Source: Acidobacteriota bacterium (GTDB lineage Bacteria; Acidobacteriota; Terriglobia; Bryobacterales; Bryobacteraceae). From it: 52,418 bases of DNA. Below are positions 33,557 to 42,228 of the stretch, piece by piece. The position numbers and the translations under genes were made by a program. The stretch's first letter is position 1, and each line of letters opens with the position of its first letter. The notes beneath the pieces are model-generated. The model made no database searches. It was given only the letters and a program-made list of their open reading frames with translations, and was not told where the DNA came from. The DNA is taken from positions 1 through 52,418 of the forward strand of contig JACQZR010000255.1 in NCBI GenBank assembly GCA_016213775.1, written 5' to 3'.

Positions 33557-33840
33557 AGCTTCCATCCTCCACGGTCATACTCGGTGTGACTCAGCAGCCA
33601 TTTGTAGAACAACGTTTTCCGCAGAAACGATATACCGCAAATCAAACGATGGGATCCCAGGTTAAACACAATCTTGTCTTTAACCATGTCCGCCGATGGG
33701 AACACCGCTTGAAGTTCCACCAGATTGTTGAAATCGTTTCGCCTTGCCAATTCGTACCAGCGGAACACTTTCTCTAACAGTTGGTTGTTGCCTGTCGCAC
33801 GAGCCGCCGAAAAGAGATTCGGCTTGCTGATCACATTCAC
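33553..33840 (-). CDS. higB: HigB-type mRNA interferase toxin
   Basis: 95 residues from GTG 33840. The RelE-like fold of HigB is recognisable by FNLGSHRLICGISFLRKTLF and the closing YKWLLSHTEYDRGG, where His and Tyr/Asp near the end belong to the catalytic region of ribosome-dependent mRNA cleavage. Toxin-first gene order is the norm for hig loci. The start lies only six bases after the -10 box of a good promoter. Confidence 0.9.
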   Translation of the reverse strand: MNVISKPNLFSAARATGNNQLLEKVFRWYELARRNDFNNLVELQAVFPSADMVKDKIVFNLGSHRLICGISFLRKTLFYKWLLSHTEYDRGGWKL

Positions 33841-33846
33841 CCTGAC

Positions 33847-33885
33847 AGTTTAGCATTGGCTAAACTAGACGTCAAGGCATTGCCT
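33847..33885 (-). promoter_or_regulatory. higBA promoter and overlapping operator
   Basis: On the minus strand TTGACG (33875-33870) and TAAACT (33852-33847) are separated by 17 bases. The perfect palindrome AGTTTAGC-ATTG-GCTAAACT (33847-33866) covers the -10 box and part of the spacer. A second, shorter palindrome (AGGCATTGCCT, 33875-33885) overlaps the -35. These are likely HigA operators, giving autorepression. Confidence 0.75.
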
Positions 33886-33955
33886 AGCCCGACTGCTGCC
33901 TGATTCACCTGGTTGGGCCGCTCTTGACAATCTCTTACAAGCCGTTTGCGAGACA

Positions 33956-36640
33956 TTACGGCGTCGTGACGCGGCGCTGGAGCTCGTCGGAGAAATGGAG
34001 CAGCACGTTGAGTTGCGTAGTCGGTTTCTGCTCTTCTTTCACCTCCGGCATGAGAGCGACCATGCGCTTTCCACCAGGCGCGATATCCCATGTGGGCCAA
34101 CTGGCGGTGAGTAAAGTCAGCCGGTGATCGGACCATGGGCGCGCCTTTCCTACGTCAAAGCTATCTCCCTTGGCGGTGTAAGGGACAACCATAATCCGGC
34201 CGTCGGTTTGCCGGTAGTACAGTTCGCGGCCATTCGCCGCCCAGGTGGCGAAATTGGCCCCGGCTGTCGAGATTTGCCAGCGGCCGCCTGGGCCGGGGAA
34301 CGGCCGGACAAAGGCTTGCAGGACCTCCAATTCGGACGCAGTATAAACGACCCACTTGCCATCCGGAGAGAAGCGCGCATTGATCTCCATCGACTGTGTA
34401 TTCACAAAAGGCTCGCGTTTGCCCAGTTTCGGGTGCGTGGGATCGCCTTCCATCGGGGCAGTGTAAATGTCCCAAAGACCGTTGCCGCGCTGTGCGAACG
34501 CCAACCGCTTTCCGTCAGGCGAAATGGAACTGGGGTACTCATCGAGTGTGCCATCGGTGAGTTGCTGTACTTCGGCCGCGCCGTCGGAGCGGACCCAGTA
34601 GAGTCCCGGCTTCGGCGATTCAAAGGATTTGAAGACGATCGCCCTTCCATCGGGGGTCCACATGGGGAGAAGGTTCCTGCCTTTGAGAAAGGAGAGCCGT
34701 GAGGAAGCACCACGCTCCAGATCCTTCACCCAAATATCGGTTCCCTCGGTGGTGCCCACTGCATAGGCCAACCGCTTTCCGTCGGGAGAAAGTTGCGGCG
34801 TGTAGTAGGTGCCGGGTTTCGGGTCCAACGCCTGACTTGTGCCCGTGCTGTCCAGCCAGGAGATGGTCGCGAAATCCTCGCTCTTCATCGCGGGGAGGTA
34901 GACCAGCGTTCCGTTCTCGGAAACGGCAGACTCCGCCCCTGCGTTGACGGAGTTGCCCACACCTTCCAGTACCGGAACGGCGGTTCCTTTCACGGCCATT
35001 GCATTGAGGTCGAATGGAATGGAGAAGAGCGTGTCCTGCCGCAAGTATATGAGGCGGCCGGCGCCGGAAGGAGTGGCGATGTAACGGCCGGAGTGGCCGC
35101 CGCGAATGAGAACTTTGCGCTCTCCGGTCTTCACCTTCAGAACTTCGAGGTTCGCTTTGTCGTACTCGATGGTCTCGCTGGACGTGAAGAGGATAAACTG
35201 GCTGCCCGGAAGCACGTGAGGCCAGCGATGGTTTCTCTCATTCGACTCTACCTTGGTGAGAGGCTCCGGAACGCCCCCCTCCGAGGTGACGCGGAACAAA
35301 CTGGAAGCTCGGACCCCAAAGACGATGAACCCGTCGTCGCCCCAACTCGCGCCACGCACGTTGGTGGCATCACATAAGGCGATCGGCGCGCCCCCTTCCA
35401 CAGAGACCTTCTTCAGTTTCCCTGTTGTCTCGAAGCCGAGCCACTTCCCATCCGGAGAAAAGAAAAGGTGACCCGCGCCCTCCGTTCCCGCCAGGGGAGA
35501 CGGCTGAGACTGATGCAGCAACCGCGTGTACACCCGTTGCGTACCATCAGGTGCGTTGAGGGTTGCGGCGAGTCGACTTCCGTCGGGAGAGATTGCCAGA
35601 CGCCCAGGGCGGAGCCGGGTGCGGGTGATCGGGAGGTCCATTTCCGCCGTGAGCCGGACCAGCGGGCGGAGCGGTGTGGGGCGCGTCGCGCGATACCAGC
35701 CGAACAAGGCTGTGAGCGCGGCTGCGGCGAACAGAGCCCATGGGAGCCATGAGTGCCGCGCGGTTCGCGTGGGGGCTGGCACGGCTTCGGTGGATGACTC
35801 GGTCGAATCCAGCAGAATGAGAGCTTCCCCAATGTCGCGCAGCCGGGTCTTGATGTCCTTTCGCAGGCAGCGGTCCAGGAGGCGCCGAATGGTTGCCGGG
35901 GTGCCGGCGGGGAGCAGGTTCCAGTCGGGATCGCGATAGACGACAGCGGCCAACATGTCGGTGACGGTTTCGCCGCCGCCGAACAGCGGTTTGGCGGTCA
36001 GCATCTCGTAAAGCACGACGCCGAAGGCCCAGATATCTGCCCGCTTGTCCACCCGTTTGCCACGAGCCTGTTCGGGGGACATGTAGCCCGCCGTGCCCAT
36101 GATCACACCGGCGAGGGTTGGGGAATTGCCACGGATCACGGTGGGTGCGGAAGCGGGGTCGTCGTTGGCATCGGTGGGGTCAGCGAGTTTGGCCAATCCG
36201 AAGTCGAGGACTTTCACTTTGCCATCGGGCGTCACCTTGATGTTTGCGGGTTTGAGATCTCGGTGGATGATGCCTTTCTCGTGAGCCGCTTCCAGGGCCT
36301 CGGCGATTTGACGGGCAATGGGAACGACTTCATCGAGCGGGACAGCGCCCCGTGCGATGTGGTCTTCGAGGGTCGGGCCCTCCACCAACTCCATCACGAT
36401 GGCGCGCTCTTCAATTCCGTAGATCGCCGCGATGTTCGGGTGATTCAGTGAAGCCAGCACTTGCGCTTCGCGCACAAATCGCGCCAGCCGGTCCGGATCG
36501 TTCGCGTAGGCGTCCGGCAACACCTTGATCGCCACTTCACGAGCGAGCCTGGTGTCAGTGGCGCGATACACCGCTCCCATGCCTCCTTCGCCCAGCTTGG
36601 AGGTGATGCGGTAATGAGCGATTGTCGCTGGTTCAGGAAT
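33956..36640 (-). CDS. Membrane Ser/Thr protein kinase with C-terminal TolB-like propeller
   Basis: 894 residues from an ATT codon at 36640. The first ATG (36580) would cut the glycine-rich loop ([13 protein letters not shown]), so the start must lie upstream. The only in-frame candidates before the Uma2 stop are ATT, CTG (36649) and ATA. ATT gives [20 protein letters not shown] and lies seven bases after a TATACT box. Kinase residues are intact: Lys39 (VAIKVL), Asp128 (HRDLKPAN) and Asp146 (DFGLAK), with [10 protein letters not shown]. One membrane span ([20 protein letters not shown]) leads to an external PD40/TolB propeller ([24 protein letters not shown]). This is a common acidobacterial architecture. 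Its ligand and targets are unknown. Confidence 0.85.
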   Translation of the reverse strand: MPEPATIAHYRITSKLGEGGMGAVYRATDTRLAREVAIKVLPDAYANDPDRLARFVREAQVLASLNHPNIAAIYGIEERAIVMELVEGPTLEDHIARGAVPLDEVVPIARQIAEALEAAHEKGIIHRDLKPANIKVTPDGKVKVLDFGLAKLADPTDANDDPASAPTVIRGNSPTLAGVIMGTAGYMSPEQARGKRVDKRADIWAFGVVLYEMLTAKPLFGGGETVTDMLAAVVYRDPDWNLLPAGTPATIRRLLDRCLRKDIKTRLRDIGEALILLDSTESSTEAVPAPTRTARHSWLPWALFAAAALTALFGWYRATRPTPLRPLVRLTAEMDLPITRTRLRPGRLAISPDGSRLAATLNAPDGTQRVYTRLLHQSQPSPLAGTEGAGHLFFSPDGKWLGFETTGKLKKVSVEGGAPIALCDATNVRGASWGDDGFIVFGVRASSLFRVTSEGGVPEPLTKVESNERNHRWPHVLPGSQFILFTSSETIEYDKANLEVLKVKTGERKVLIRGGHSGRYIATPSGAGRLIYLRQDTLFSIPFDLNAMAVKGTAVPVLEGVGNSVNAGAESAVSENGTLVYLPAMKSEDFATISWLDSTGTSQALDPKPGTYYTPQLSPDGKRLAYAVGTTEGTDIWVKDLERGASSRLSFLKGRNLLPMWTPDGRAIVFKSFESPKPGLYWVRSDGAAEVQQLTDGTLDEYPSSISPDGKRLAFAQRGNGLWDIYTAPMEGDPTHPKLGKREPFVNTQSMEINARFSPDGKWVVYTASELEVLQAFVRPFPGPGGRWQISTAGANFATWAANGRELYYRQTDGRIMVVPYTAKGDSFDVGKARPWSDHRLTLLTASWPTWDIAPGGKRMVALMPEVKEEQKPTTQLNVLLHFSDELQRRVTTP

Positions 36641-36647
36641 AGGGTTC

Positions 36648-36653
36648 AGTATA
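36648..36653 (-). promoter_or_regulatory. -10 box in front of the kinase
   Basis: Minus-strand TATACT ends seven bases before the ATT at 36640, the same spacing as TATACT and ATG at the gene starting at 46144. No good -35 was found at 16-18 bases. Confidence 0.45.
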
Positions 36654-36676
36654 TCCCAGACACCTGTCGGCTCTTG

Positions 36677-37228
36677 TCAGGCTGCGAAGATCTCCGTGAC
36701 AGGCATTTCCCAGCCGGGGAGGAGCCCGGGCAGGGTCAGGACATCGCCCCCGCGCAGAGTGCGCGAAGTTCCTTCGGACAGGAACAGTTTTACGGTCTGC
36801 TTCTTGGGATAAACCACAACTACGGCATGCGCCCCGCCACTCAGGTAGGCCTCGATCTTGTCCTCAACGTCCTGTGCCGACTCCGATGGGGAGATCACCT
36901 CAACGGCCAAGTCCGGTGCGCCGTCGACGTAATCTTTGTCCAGGCTTGACTGCACGCGCTCCTTACGGACAAATGACACATCCGGCTCCACCCAGGTGCG
37001 GTCATCGCTGAGCAGCCGGTACCCCATCTTTGACAGGAAGACCATGCCGAACTCCTTACGGCCGAGAAACAGCACCAATGAGCGGTTGATTCTGGCTGCG
37101 ATGATCTCATGACGCAATGTGGGTGGTGGCATTTCGATCAACTCCCCGTGGAGAATCTCTCGATGCATCCCGTCCGCGGGCATGCGCTCCAGATCGGCGA
37201 GAGTAAACTGAGTGGTGGCGGCGCTCAC
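36677..37228 (-). CDS. Uma2 family (DUF820) protein, copy 2
   Basis: 183 residues from GTG 37228, exactly as long as copy 1. The frame continues open upstream without a better start. It has FTLADLERMPADGMHREILH, then GELIEMPPP, GYRLLSDDRTWVEPDVSF, and the same nuclease core PDLAVEVISPSESAQDVEDK. The first 90 and last 275 bases are nearly identical to copy 1, while residues around 38-95 differ strongly (RKEFGMVFLSKMGYRLL against RGSRGRVYGASTGYKVL). Its TGA stop is in the same frame as the kinase that follows, 12 codons before the proposed ATT start. Confidence 0.85.
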   Translation of the reverse strand: MSAATTQFTLADLERMPADGMHREILHGELIEMPPPTLRHEIIAARINRSLVLFLGRKEFGMVFLSKMGYRLLSDDRTWVEPDVSFVRKERVQSSLDKDYVDGAPDLAVEVISPSESAQDVEDKIEAYLSGGAHAVVVVYPKKQTVKLFLSEGTSRTLRGGDVLTLPGLLPGWEMPVTEIFAA

Positions 37229-37309
37229 GTTGTAGCTCCTGCTCCCATTGTAATCAACGCGCTCCCGCTGATTAGCCGGTGCCCGGACAATATACCGAGG
37301 CACTCACCC

Positions 37310-38509
37310 TCAACCATCAATCGCGGCGGAAACCACCTTACCCACACACAGCTCGAACTGGCTGCTGCAACGCCCCAGGATATCCTTCAGCGGTGCCGCG
37401 AGTCGTTCTCCTGCCCAGACGTACGGCGAGACGGGCACAGGTCGAACCGAAAGCGGTATGTTCCAACACTTCTCCAACAGCGCTGTCATGCTGAAGCCGA
37501 GGCTGGGAACGAAGTTGTAGTTCAATTGGATGGAGTTGTTCTGCATCTCGTCCGGAAACATGCCCCCCGCGCATTTCTTCGCGGTATCGAGCGGTTGGCC
37601 CGACCAGGCTGCTTTTGCGGCGCCGGCGCCCTTCCCAAGGATGTTCGGAGTGCTGGTTCCCATGGCAACGAATCCCGCCCCGCCCCCAGCGGTCAATTGA
37701 GTAGCCTGGACCCCTCGTTGATCGTCCGCCGCCGTAGCTCCGCAATAAGCCAGACTCAGACCCAGTGAGGTATTCCGCCCTGTTCCCACAGCGCCGGAGA
37801 TCACGACATACGGCTGGACCTCCTTGTTGGACAACCGGACGATCGAAATACCGCCCGCTAAGGCAAGAGTCCAGTCGAGGGCCCAATAGTCCAGGAAGTC
37901 GATCATGAACTGCCCGGTAATCACATACCCCGGTGGGACCATGCTTCCCACCAGTTGGATAACGTCGTCGCAGAACCCCTTCATAACCGGGCCGGCGGAT
38001 GCCCACAGCGTGGCAGGTGAGATCGTTTCGGCGATATCCTGGATCGCCTCGCCTGTTAGCTTCACCGTGGTCCAGGCCGTGCGGCCGGCTCTCCCATACG
38101 CCCTGCACAGCTCGCCGGGGTTCTGAAACACCTCATAGATTCCTGAACAAATGCCGGGATCCAACGGCGGCGACGCCACCGCGGGCACATGGTTCAAGGT
38201 CGGCGGGCAGGCGCCATCCACCAATCGTCCGCTGAACTTACCGCCAATGGTTCCTTTTCCGTTCGTCCATTGGCCCAACGCGATCTGCCCGTTCTCGAAA
38301 TGGATCGCCACCTTCCCCGACTTTCCGTTCTGGTGGCTGTTCCAACTTCCCACGAATTGGCCGTTGCGCATTGGCTTCAGGCCAGTGATCTCCCCGGTAT
38401 GGCCGTCGCGAATGCGATAGCCGGCCATGAGTCCTTCTCGCGATGTGTAGATGGTCAAGTTGCCGAACGAGGCGGCGTAGGGTTCGCACTTCCATGTTGC
38501 TTTTGCCAT
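37310..38509 (-). CDS. Protein of unknown function
   Basis: 399 residues from ATG 38509, preceded by AGGAGG at good distance. The N-terminal 90 residues form a beta-rich module (ATWKCEPYAASFGNLTIYTS, MRNGQFVGSWNSHQNGKSGK, GQWTNGKGTIGGKFSGRL), lipocalin-like or MORN-like in look. The rest contains several Cys (DPGICSGIYE, GELCRAYG, FCDDVIQL, EKCWNIPL, CSSQFELCVGK) and a hydrophobic segment (YWALDWTLALAGGISIV). There is no signal peptide, though the Cys content would suit export. It lies 26 bases after the end of a frameshifted exported protein gene and before the Uma2 gene. I do not recognise a family. Confidence 0.65.
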   Translation of the reverse strand: MAKATWKCEPYAASFGNLTIYTSREGLMAGYRIRDGHTGEITGLKPMRNGQFVGSWNSHQNGKSGKVAIHFENGQIALGQWTNGKGTIGGKFSGRLVDGACPPTLNHVPAVASPPLDPGICSGIYEVFQNPGELCRAYGRAGRTAWTTVKLTGEAIQDIAETISPATLWASAGPVMKGFCDDVIQLVGSMVPPGYVITGQFMIDFLDYWALDWTLALAGGISIVRLSNKEVQPYVVISGAVGTGRNTSLGLSLAYCGATAADDQRGVQATQLTAGGGAGFVAMGTSTPNILGKGAGAAKAAWSGQPLDTAKKCAGGMFPDEMQNNSIQLNYNFVPSLGFSMTALLEKCWNIPLSVRPVPVSPYVWAGERLAAPLKDILGRCSSQFELCVGKVVSAAIDG

Positions 38510-38535
38510 TGTTTCCTCCTTGGATTCCTGCTCGA

Positions 38536-39169
38536 TCAATGCCTGGCGGAACCAGTCAAAGTGTTTTTCGCTGGAACTGGTTGCGGGGCGTCGGTCAGAG
38601 CCACATTGTCGATGTTGTAAGAAGCGTCGGTGGTTCCTGCGCCGTTGCGGCGGCCGTCCCCCAGCGAAGATGATGGTGTGAGTCGTATTAGTTGCGGTGA
38701 AGATCGCGGATTGGGAAACGTAAGCAGTGCTCAGCGTGCCGCCGAGGTGGATTGCATTCGCAAGAGTCTGCGAGTCAGGAAAAATACCGAATGACGGGCC
38801 GTTGGCGAACGATCCGCCCACATTCACCCGTAGCCGGTAATCCCACGAGAGTTGGTACTGTTGACCAATCACGAAGCCGGACACGGTCTGTGATGCGGTG
38901 GGACCATCCAAGCCGGAGCCGTTGTCTTCCAGGCGTACGGAATTGCCCGGATTGCCGGAACTGACCCCACCCGAGTGAGCGACTACGCCTGCGAAGCTGG
39001 TGAAAGTCCAGGAAGCGCCGCAGGGCGTGCCCAGGGCATTGGGCGGACTTGCGGGGCACGCCGTAAAGTCACCGTCAGTGATCGTCGCCGCGGAAGCTGA
39101 CCCCACGATGAGCAGAGCGAGAGCGGCGGCGAACAGAGTGCGCCGCGGGAATTCCGGGTCGAGTGTCAT
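38536..39169 (-). pseudogene. Frameshifted exported protein (DUF642-like beta-sandwich)
   Basis: Begins at ATG 39169 with a Sec signal (RRTLFAAALALLIVGSASA) and continues as an extracellular beta-sandwich: ITDGDFTACPASPPNALGTP, NSVRLEDNGSGLDGPTASQT and YQLSWDYRLRVNVGGSF. At a run of five C (38658-38662, plus strand) the frame breaks. Removing one base restores IFAGDGRRNGAGTTDASYN, then IDNVALTDAPQPVPAKNTL and a stop at 38536. The opening phrase ITDGDFTACP and ending YNIDNVALTD are typical of DUF642-like or PEP-CTERM-neighbourhood carbohydrate-binding proteins. Without the correction the frame would run on into the next gene. It may be a true pseudogene or a sequencing error. Confidence 0.75.
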
Positions 39170-39263
39170 GGATTTTTGTCCAGCCAGGATTTGTGGTCTC
39201 TGGCAAGTTAGGACCAGACGGCGAGAGAACGTTACCGGAATTCTGCACCGGGCTGATGAAAAT

Positions 39264-42212
39264 CTATTTGCCGGCCCCACCCACCAGAACAAAGGGAGCC
39301 CAATAGTAGGGGTGCGCGGTGGTCGGGTTGGCGATGAGCGTCAATTTGGCTTTGCGTAGCGAAGTGACCGGGTCACCGGATTTCCGGAAAGCATCATAGA
39401 AAGATTGCATCAGCGCCGATGTTGCCAGATCCTCCACTCGCCACAGGCTGACCGCCACCGCTTCGGCGCCGGCATAGAGAAAAGCCCGCGTCAAGGCGAG
39501 GACTCCCTCGCCACGCTGCAGCGTTCCACTCCCGCTGTCGCAGGCGGACAGAACCGCGAGGCTCGCCTTCCAGCGAAGGTTGAAGATCTCGCGTGCCTGA
39601 AGCAGGCCGTCCTCCCCCTTCCCCGCGGCGAGAAGCAACCCGGAAGCTCTCGGACGATCGTCGAGGACTCCGTGCGCGGCGAAATGCAGGACACTCGCGT
39701 CGGCGACACGCGGATCAAACTTGACTGCGTGCTCAGTGGCGTCCAAGCCAAGCAGTACCGTACTGCGCGCTCCACCGAACATGGCGGCGACAGTCCTGGC
39801 CTCATTCTCAGCGGCCGGCAGACGCGGCGCAAGCGCGTTCAGAGGATTTCCCAAAGCCATGAGATTTCCTCCGGCCGAAGCACCCGGAGTCGAGACAAGG
39901 CGCGCGTAGACCGTTGCCGACGGTGCGTAGGCGGTGGACCACCTTCGGGCAAGGTAGGGCAATGCGGCAAAGGAACCGGCAGTCTCGCCGCCGGTCGTGA
40001 GCGCCTCGAAGGGTAAATAGTGCAGCACGCCATCCGGTACGATCACCAGCCGGGAGTTTCGCGCCAGAAGGGACTCCGCCGGACCGAGGAGCATCTGATA
40101 CAGGCTGGCGGCGACTTGCCGGTAGCGCGCAAACTCGCGCCTGCCCGGCCGCCCCACCATCTCACGAAACTCGCGCAGCTTCGCCTCAATCGCCGGCGGC
40201 GGCGCCAGCCTGTGCGCGGCGAACGATGACCTGGTGACGACGAAAAGGTACGATGCTTCGCGGGTGAGAGCATATTCAGCCAGCGCAACGCCGGGTGCGA
40301 GCACGCTTTGCACGTCGTGGAGCGACAGCGCCTTGGGATACTTGAGGTCCGCGTAGGCGCGATGCGAGGCGCGAATGAGTACCTGCAGCCGGTCGGCCTC
40401 GGCGTCCAGTTCGGCGGTTTCCGACTCGATCAACCGGATGCGGTTGGCGTCAGGAGCCGGTTTCGACCTTTCCGCGAGCAAGCGGGCCGACAGGTTGGAC
40501 AACCGCCCGATGGCCCGCAACTCGCGCTCCCGCAACTCAGGAGCGATTCCCTGCTCGACACTCACACCGGCTTCGGCGAGGAGATCGAGCAATCCGCGTG
40601 CGCGCCCGCTTTCCACGGCGGCAAACGCACGTGCGGCGTGGCCGGCGCGAGGGTCGGACCTATGCAGTTCCATGAGAAGGTCGACATGGAGATCATGATA
40701 GTCGCGCCGCGAAGCCAGTAAAGACGCCCGCAGCTCAGCTCCCGGGACTTTCTCGCGGATCTTCTCGAGCAAACCCAGGGCTGTCTCCATCCGGGCCAGC
40801 GCCGCCGCAAGATGGCCGTTCTTTCGATCCAGCAATGCGAGGCCCGCCAGCGCCTGCATTCGTCCTGCCTGGTTGCCGGTTGACTCGAAGGTCTGGAGCG
40901 CTGCCGTGAGGTCCTCCTTTGCGCGATCCGGATGCGTTGCCATTCTCATGATTCCCAGCTCGGAGCGAATCTGCGCTACCAGGCCGCGGTTTCCCGTCTT
41001 CAACCGGATCGCCAGAGCTTCTTCGTAAGCCTCGATGGCTTTGGCGGGCTGCCGCACCGCCTGCAATGTCTGGGCGAGATCCACAAGCGTGTTTGCCAGC
41101 ATCCACTGCACATCCCTCTTTCGCGCCAACTGGACTGCGTCGGTGAGGAGATTCAAACTTTTTTGCGGCTGCCCGAGGTTGCGGTAAGCGTCCGCCATAT
41201 GAGAAAGGGTGTGGGTCTCGCCGGCCAATTGAGCGTTTGCGCGATGGAGCGGCAAAGCGCGCTCGCAGTACTCGAGCGCGCGTGGATAGTCACCCAGGCG
41301 AAGGTAGGTCTCGGCGATGTTGTGAAGTGTGGTTGCCTCGGCATGGACATCGCCCAAATGCCGCCAGCGCGTCAGAGCAAGCGAGTACGCTTCGAGTTGT
41401 TTTTCGGGCTCTTCGGTTGGGTGATAGGCGAGGCCGAGATTGGTGAGGGACTGAGCCGCCCCCCACGCATCGCCGGCGCTCTCGCGCAGGGCAAACGCTT
41501 TACGGTAAAGATCGATTGCCATGCGACGCTCACCCGCCATCATGCGATGGGTAGCCAGGTCATGCGTTGCAGCGGCAATACCGGCCGCGTTGCTCTCCCT
41601 GCGGAAGATGGCGAGCGATCCTTCGAGCCAGCGGTCAGCAGGAGCAAGTTCTCCAAGGGTGAGGTAAGCTACTCCGAGGCGGCGGCTGAGATGGGCTTCG
41701 AGCATTGGCTCCACCGCTTGCCGGGCCAACTCGACAGCATGCTCAAACCGGGTGATGGTCTGTCTGGCAGTCGCAGCGTTCCGGTCGCCGGAGGGGTCGG
41801 CCGCCAGGAGTGTCTTCACCGCTTCGGTGCTGGCACGCGCCAGGTCGTCGGCGGGTTGAATGGAGATGCGCACGTCGTAGGAACCCTTGCCCCGGCTGCG
41901 TGCCCGCACCTGGATGCGATGAACGCCATCCACCTGGGCGATGAACTGCGGGAGCGTGTCGATCTGAGTGTGCCTGGACGTGTCATAGTTGATTTGCTCG
42001 CTGCCGGCGGGATCGCGGATCTCGATCGAAGCGTGAATGCCGTACGGCCGGAACACGGCACGAAACCAGTCGCCTCGCCGCAGGCTTACTGAGTAGTCGT
42101 GTGTTTCGGCAGTGGCGAGTTCGCGCCGAAACCTCTGCCCGTTCTCCAAAGAGGCCGGTTGCGCCGGCAGAGTTGACTGTATGCAGAAGAGGCCGACCGC
42201 AAACCCCAGCAT
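39264..42212 (-). CDS. Exported TPR-CHAT caspase-like protease
   Basis: 982 residues. A signal peptide (MLGFAVGLFCIQSTLPAQ) is followed by a PPC-like beta domain (about 28-120; HDYSVSLRRGDWFRAVF, IQVRARSRGKGSYDVRI). About ten TPR units follow (about 165-530; AAGIAAATHDLATHRMMAGE, AAQSLTNLGLAYHPTEEPE, HNIAETYLRLGDYPRALEY). A CHAT domain completes it (about 690-982) with catalytic His847 (LHFAAHGVLDD) and Cys891 (VLSACDSGSGTLQRGEGVLA) intact. CHAT proteins are clan CD cysteine peptidases related to caspases and separase. Most known CHAT-TPR effectors act in the cytoplasm, whereas this one carries an export signal. It starts 16 bases after the epimerase-like gene and should be cotranscribed. Confidence 0.85.
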   Translation of the reverse strand: MLGFAVGLFCIQSTLPAQPASLENGQRFRRELATAETHDYSVSLRRGDWFRAVFRPYGIHASIEIRDPAGSEQINYDTSRHTQIDTLPQFIAQVDGVHRIQVRARSRGKGSYDVRISIQPADDLARASTEAVKTLLAADPSGDRNAATARQTITRFEHAVELARQAVEPMLEAHLSRRLGVAYLTLGELAPADRWLEGSLAIFRRESNAAGIAAATHDLATHRMMAGERRMAIDLYRKAFALRESAGDAWGAAQSLTNLGLAYHPTEEPEKQLEAYSLALTRWRHLGDVHAEATTLHNIAETYLRLGDYPRALEYCERALPLHRANAQLAGETHTLSHMADAYRNLGQPQKSLNLLTDAVQLARKRDVQWMLANTLVDLAQTLQAVRQPAKAIEAYEEALAIRLKTGNRGLVAQIRSELGIMRMATHPDRAKEDLTAALQTFESTGNQAGRMQALAGLALLDRKNGHLAAALARMETALGLLEKIREKVPGAELRASLLASRRDYHDLHVDLLMELHRSDPRAGHAARAFAAVESGRARGLLDLLAEAGVSVEQGIAPELRERELRAIGRLSNLSARLLAERSKPAPDANRIRLIESETAELDAEADRLQVLIRASHRAYADLKYPKALSLHDVQSVLAPGVALAEYALTREASYLFVVTRSSFAAHRLAPPPAIEAKLREFREMVGRPGRREFARYRQVAASLYQMLLGPAESLLARNSRLVIVPDGVLHYLPFEALTTGGETAGSFAALPYLARRWSTAYAPSATVYARLVSTPGASAGGNLMALGNPLNALAPRLPAAENEARTVAAMFGGARSTVLLGLDATEHAVKFDPRVADASVLHFAAHGVLDDRPRASGLLLAAGKGEDGLLQAREIFNLRWKASLAVLSACDSGSGTLQRGEGVLALTRAFLYAGAEAVAVSLWRVEDLATSALMQSFYDAFRKSGDPVTSLRKAKLTLIANPTTAHPYYWAPFVLVGGAGK

Positions 42213-42228
42213 ATGCGGGCCGCTATGG

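Noticed and set aside
33956-36580. Kinase starting at the first ATG (36580)
   Set aside because: This would remove the first glycines of the nucleotide-binding loop and the whole N-terminal strand, which are encoded intact upstream in the same frame.
37310-39292. A single 660-residue protein
   Set aside because: It joins two genes across a frameshift. The first has its own natural end in the other frame, and the second has its own AGGAGG and ATG at 38509.
40932-42092. Plus-strand open frame of 386 codons
   Set aside because: Antisense to the TPR part of the CHAT gene, with no ribosome-binding site and no recognisable motif.
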